This document shows positions 5,123 through 6,404 of a stretch of 6,404 nucleotides of DNA, in pieces (the stretch's first letter is position 1; each line of letters opens with the position of its first letter). The stretch is from Vulcanimicrobiota bacterium. GTDB taxonomy: Bacteria; Vulcanimicrobiota; Vulcanimicrobiia; Vulcanimicrobiales; Vulcanimicrobiaceae. A program made the translations under genes and the position numbers. The notes under the pieces are model-generated. The model was not told the origin of the DNA. It searched no databases and was given only the letters and a program-made list of their open reading frames with translations. The DNA lies in contig JASHTE010000175.1 in NCBI GenBank assembly GCA_030040695.1, positions 1 to 6,404 on the forward strand, given 5' to 3'.

Positions 5123-6404
5123 ATGGCCGGAAAGGCTCGCTTCGTCCTCTCAGCGATTCTCTGGATCGGCTGCCTCTTCGTTTTCACGGAACAGGTCGCG
5201 GGGGTCGTTCACAAGACCGGTGTGCCAATTTCAGGGAACGATTTTGCAGCCTTCTACTGCGCGGGAACGGCACTGAATGCGCACGCCGATCCCTACGCGC
5301 TCGAGCCGTTGCGCTCGTGCGAGCACGCATTACCGCACGGCTCCGATCTGCCTGTGCAGTACGTGACGCCCGCACCTTTGCCGCCGTATGCGCTCGACGT
5401 TTTCGCGTTGCTCGCGCAGCTGCCATATCATTTTGCCGCCTGGCTCTGGTTCGCGATCCTCGCTGCCGCCTGCGTTTGGCTTGCACTGACGCTCGCGCGC
5501 GTCACCGGAGTGCCGAGCGGCGCGGTCGCCGCTGCGCTCCTGCTCTCGACGGCGCTCGGATCTGCGACCGTCGGACAGATTCCCCCGCTCGCTGCGCTCT
5601 CCATCGCGCTGTGCGGCGCGGCATTGCTCCGCGGTGACGATGCGCTGGCAGCTCTTTTCGCTGCAGCCTCCACGATCGAGCCGCACGTCGGGCTCCCGCT
5701 CGCGCTCTCGATCTTCTTCTTTCGTCCCGGCGCTCGTGGCTGGCTGCTCGGCTTCGGCTGCGCGGCGCTGGGTTTGAGCGTTCTCGCGGTGACACCGCAC
5801 ACCGCGCTCTCGTATCTCACGAGCGTGCTTCCCGAACACGCGCGCGCGGAGCTCGTCGCAGGCGACCAGTTCTCACTCTCGCATCTGCTCGCGCGCCTGG
5901 GAGTGCCGGAGAGAACGGCGCTCCTCGGGGGAACGCTTTCATATATCGTCTTGGTCGGGTTGGGTCTCCTCACGGCAAGCGCCGCCGCTCGTCGTCTCGA
6001 CGTGGCGGCGCTTGCCTATCTCCCGCCGGCGATCGCGCTCTTTGCGGGCACGTTCGTCCACGAGATCCAGCTCGTTGCGGCGCTTCCAGCCGCCTTTCTC
6101 TCGATCGCACGCGGAACACCGCCGATCGCCTGGTGCGGGCGTCTGCTCGTTGCTGCGATTGCCACGGTCCCCTTCACGCTCGCGATGGAGCATCGCCCAA
6201 TTCTCGACGCGCTCGCACTTCTCTGCGGAACGGGCGCTCTCGTCGCGGCGGTGCCGATCGGAGACGCTGCCGATTTTGCGACATCGCTCGGGAGCTTCGT
6301 CCTCGCCGCGTGCTGCGTAGCGCTGCCGCTGGCGGCACAACACATCGTGCCTCCCGTAACTCCGACGCGCATCGCGGCAGAGACGACCGTAGCACGAGGC
6401 GAGG
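5123..6404 (+). CDS. GT87/DUF2029-type polytopic glycosyltransferase, 3' end off the right edge
   Basis: An open frame of 427 codons runs to the window edge with no stop. The product is an inner-membrane protein with about 9-11 hydrophobic segments. After the first (about 8-22) comes SGNDFAAFYCAGTALNAHADPYAL (37-60), matching the DUF2029 pattern of an Asp in the first outer loop, a Y-x-AG segment and a DPY turn. YVTPAPLPPYALDVFALLAQLPYHFAAWLWF (80-110), VGQIPPLAALSIAL (150-163), TIEPHVGLPLAL (184-195) and HEIQLVAALPA (313-323) follow the family order. Known GT87 enzymes (mycobacterial mannosyltransferases) use polyprenyl-phosphate sugars in GT-C folds; donor and acceptor here are unknown. Residue 186 is Glu where many relatives, as I recall, have Lys. 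Typical members are 400-450 residues, and a soluble tail begins near 410, so little should be missing. An out-of-frame ATG at 5115 is ignored because this frame gives the correct protein. Confidence 0.72.
   Translation, partial: MAGKARFVLSAILWIGCLFVFTEQVAGVVHKTGVPISGNDFAAFYCAGTALNAHADPYALEPLRSCEHALPHGSDLPVQYVTPAPLPPYALDVFALLAQLPYHFAAWLWFAILAAACVWLALTLARVTGVPSGAVAAALLLSTALGSATVGQIPPLAALSIALCGAALLRGDDALAALFAAASTIEPHVGLPLALSIFFFRPGARGWLLGFGCAALGLSVLAVTPHTALSYLTSVLPEHARAELVAGDQFSLSHLLARLGVPERTALLGGTLSYIVLVGLGLLTASAAARRLDVAALAYLPPAIALFAGTFVHEIQLVAALPAAFLSIARGTPPIAWCGRLLVAAIATVPFTLAMEHRPILDALALLCGTGALVAAVPIGDAADFATSLGSFVLAACCVALPLAAQHIVPPVTPTRIAAETTVARGE

Noticed and set aside
5086..5637. Plus-strand open frame of 183 codons overlapping the start of the GT87-like gene
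   Set aside because: It is a different reading frame over the same bases and gives an Arg/Cys-rich product with no motif; the frame starting at 5123 explains the region.
5330..5973. Several minus-strand open frames opposite the rightward gene
   Set aside because: Their products are rich in Arg, Ser, Ala and Glu without hydrophobic or domain structure, while the plus-strand frame from 5123 matches the GT87/DUF2029 pattern throughout.

Overview
The window comes from a GC-rich bacterial chromosome. It holds a leftward run of five genes facing one rightward gene. No rRNA, tRNA, CRISPR array, insertion sequence or clear rho-independent terminator is visible. The sequence does not fix the taxon. 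The divergent proteins, TTG/GTG starts and weak ribosome binding sites at unit-leading genes suggest a poorly sampled soil or environmental phylum, but this is only an impression.

The minus-strand run, in transcription order, is: a SulP-family anion transporter with a STAS domain (5048 to 3345), an ArsB-like permease (3326 to 2118), a complete XerC/XerD-type tyrosine recombinase (2047 to 1088), a small exported DUF4097-like beta-repeat protein (1084 to 365), and a membrane-anchored PDZ protein (343 to beyond the left edge). The gaps are 18, 70, 3 and 21 nt. The two transporters therefore look like one unit, and recombinase, DUF4097-like gene and PDZ gene like a second unit or a read-through extension. 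The plus-strand gene (5123 to beyond the right edge) is a polytopic protein of the GT87/DUF2029 type. It has no stop codon in the window.

Two non-coding spots stand out. The first is an AT-rich, 32-bp imperfect palindrome (2037-2068) lying over the recombinase start codon. Its 11-6-11 layout and partial identity to dif half-sites suggest a Xer recombination site or a self-operator. The second is the 74-bp divergent intergenic region (5049-5122), which carries two nested inverted repeats and a TACAAT -10-like hexamer 6 nt before the rightward ATG, a spacing that suggests a leaderless mRNA.

Functionally, the leftward genes pair anion transport with a site-specific recombinase and two envelope-facing proteins. 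No pathway joins all five, and the co-orientation may be only a shared directon. Coding sequence fills almost the whole window, and no gene-free stretch reaches 300 bases.
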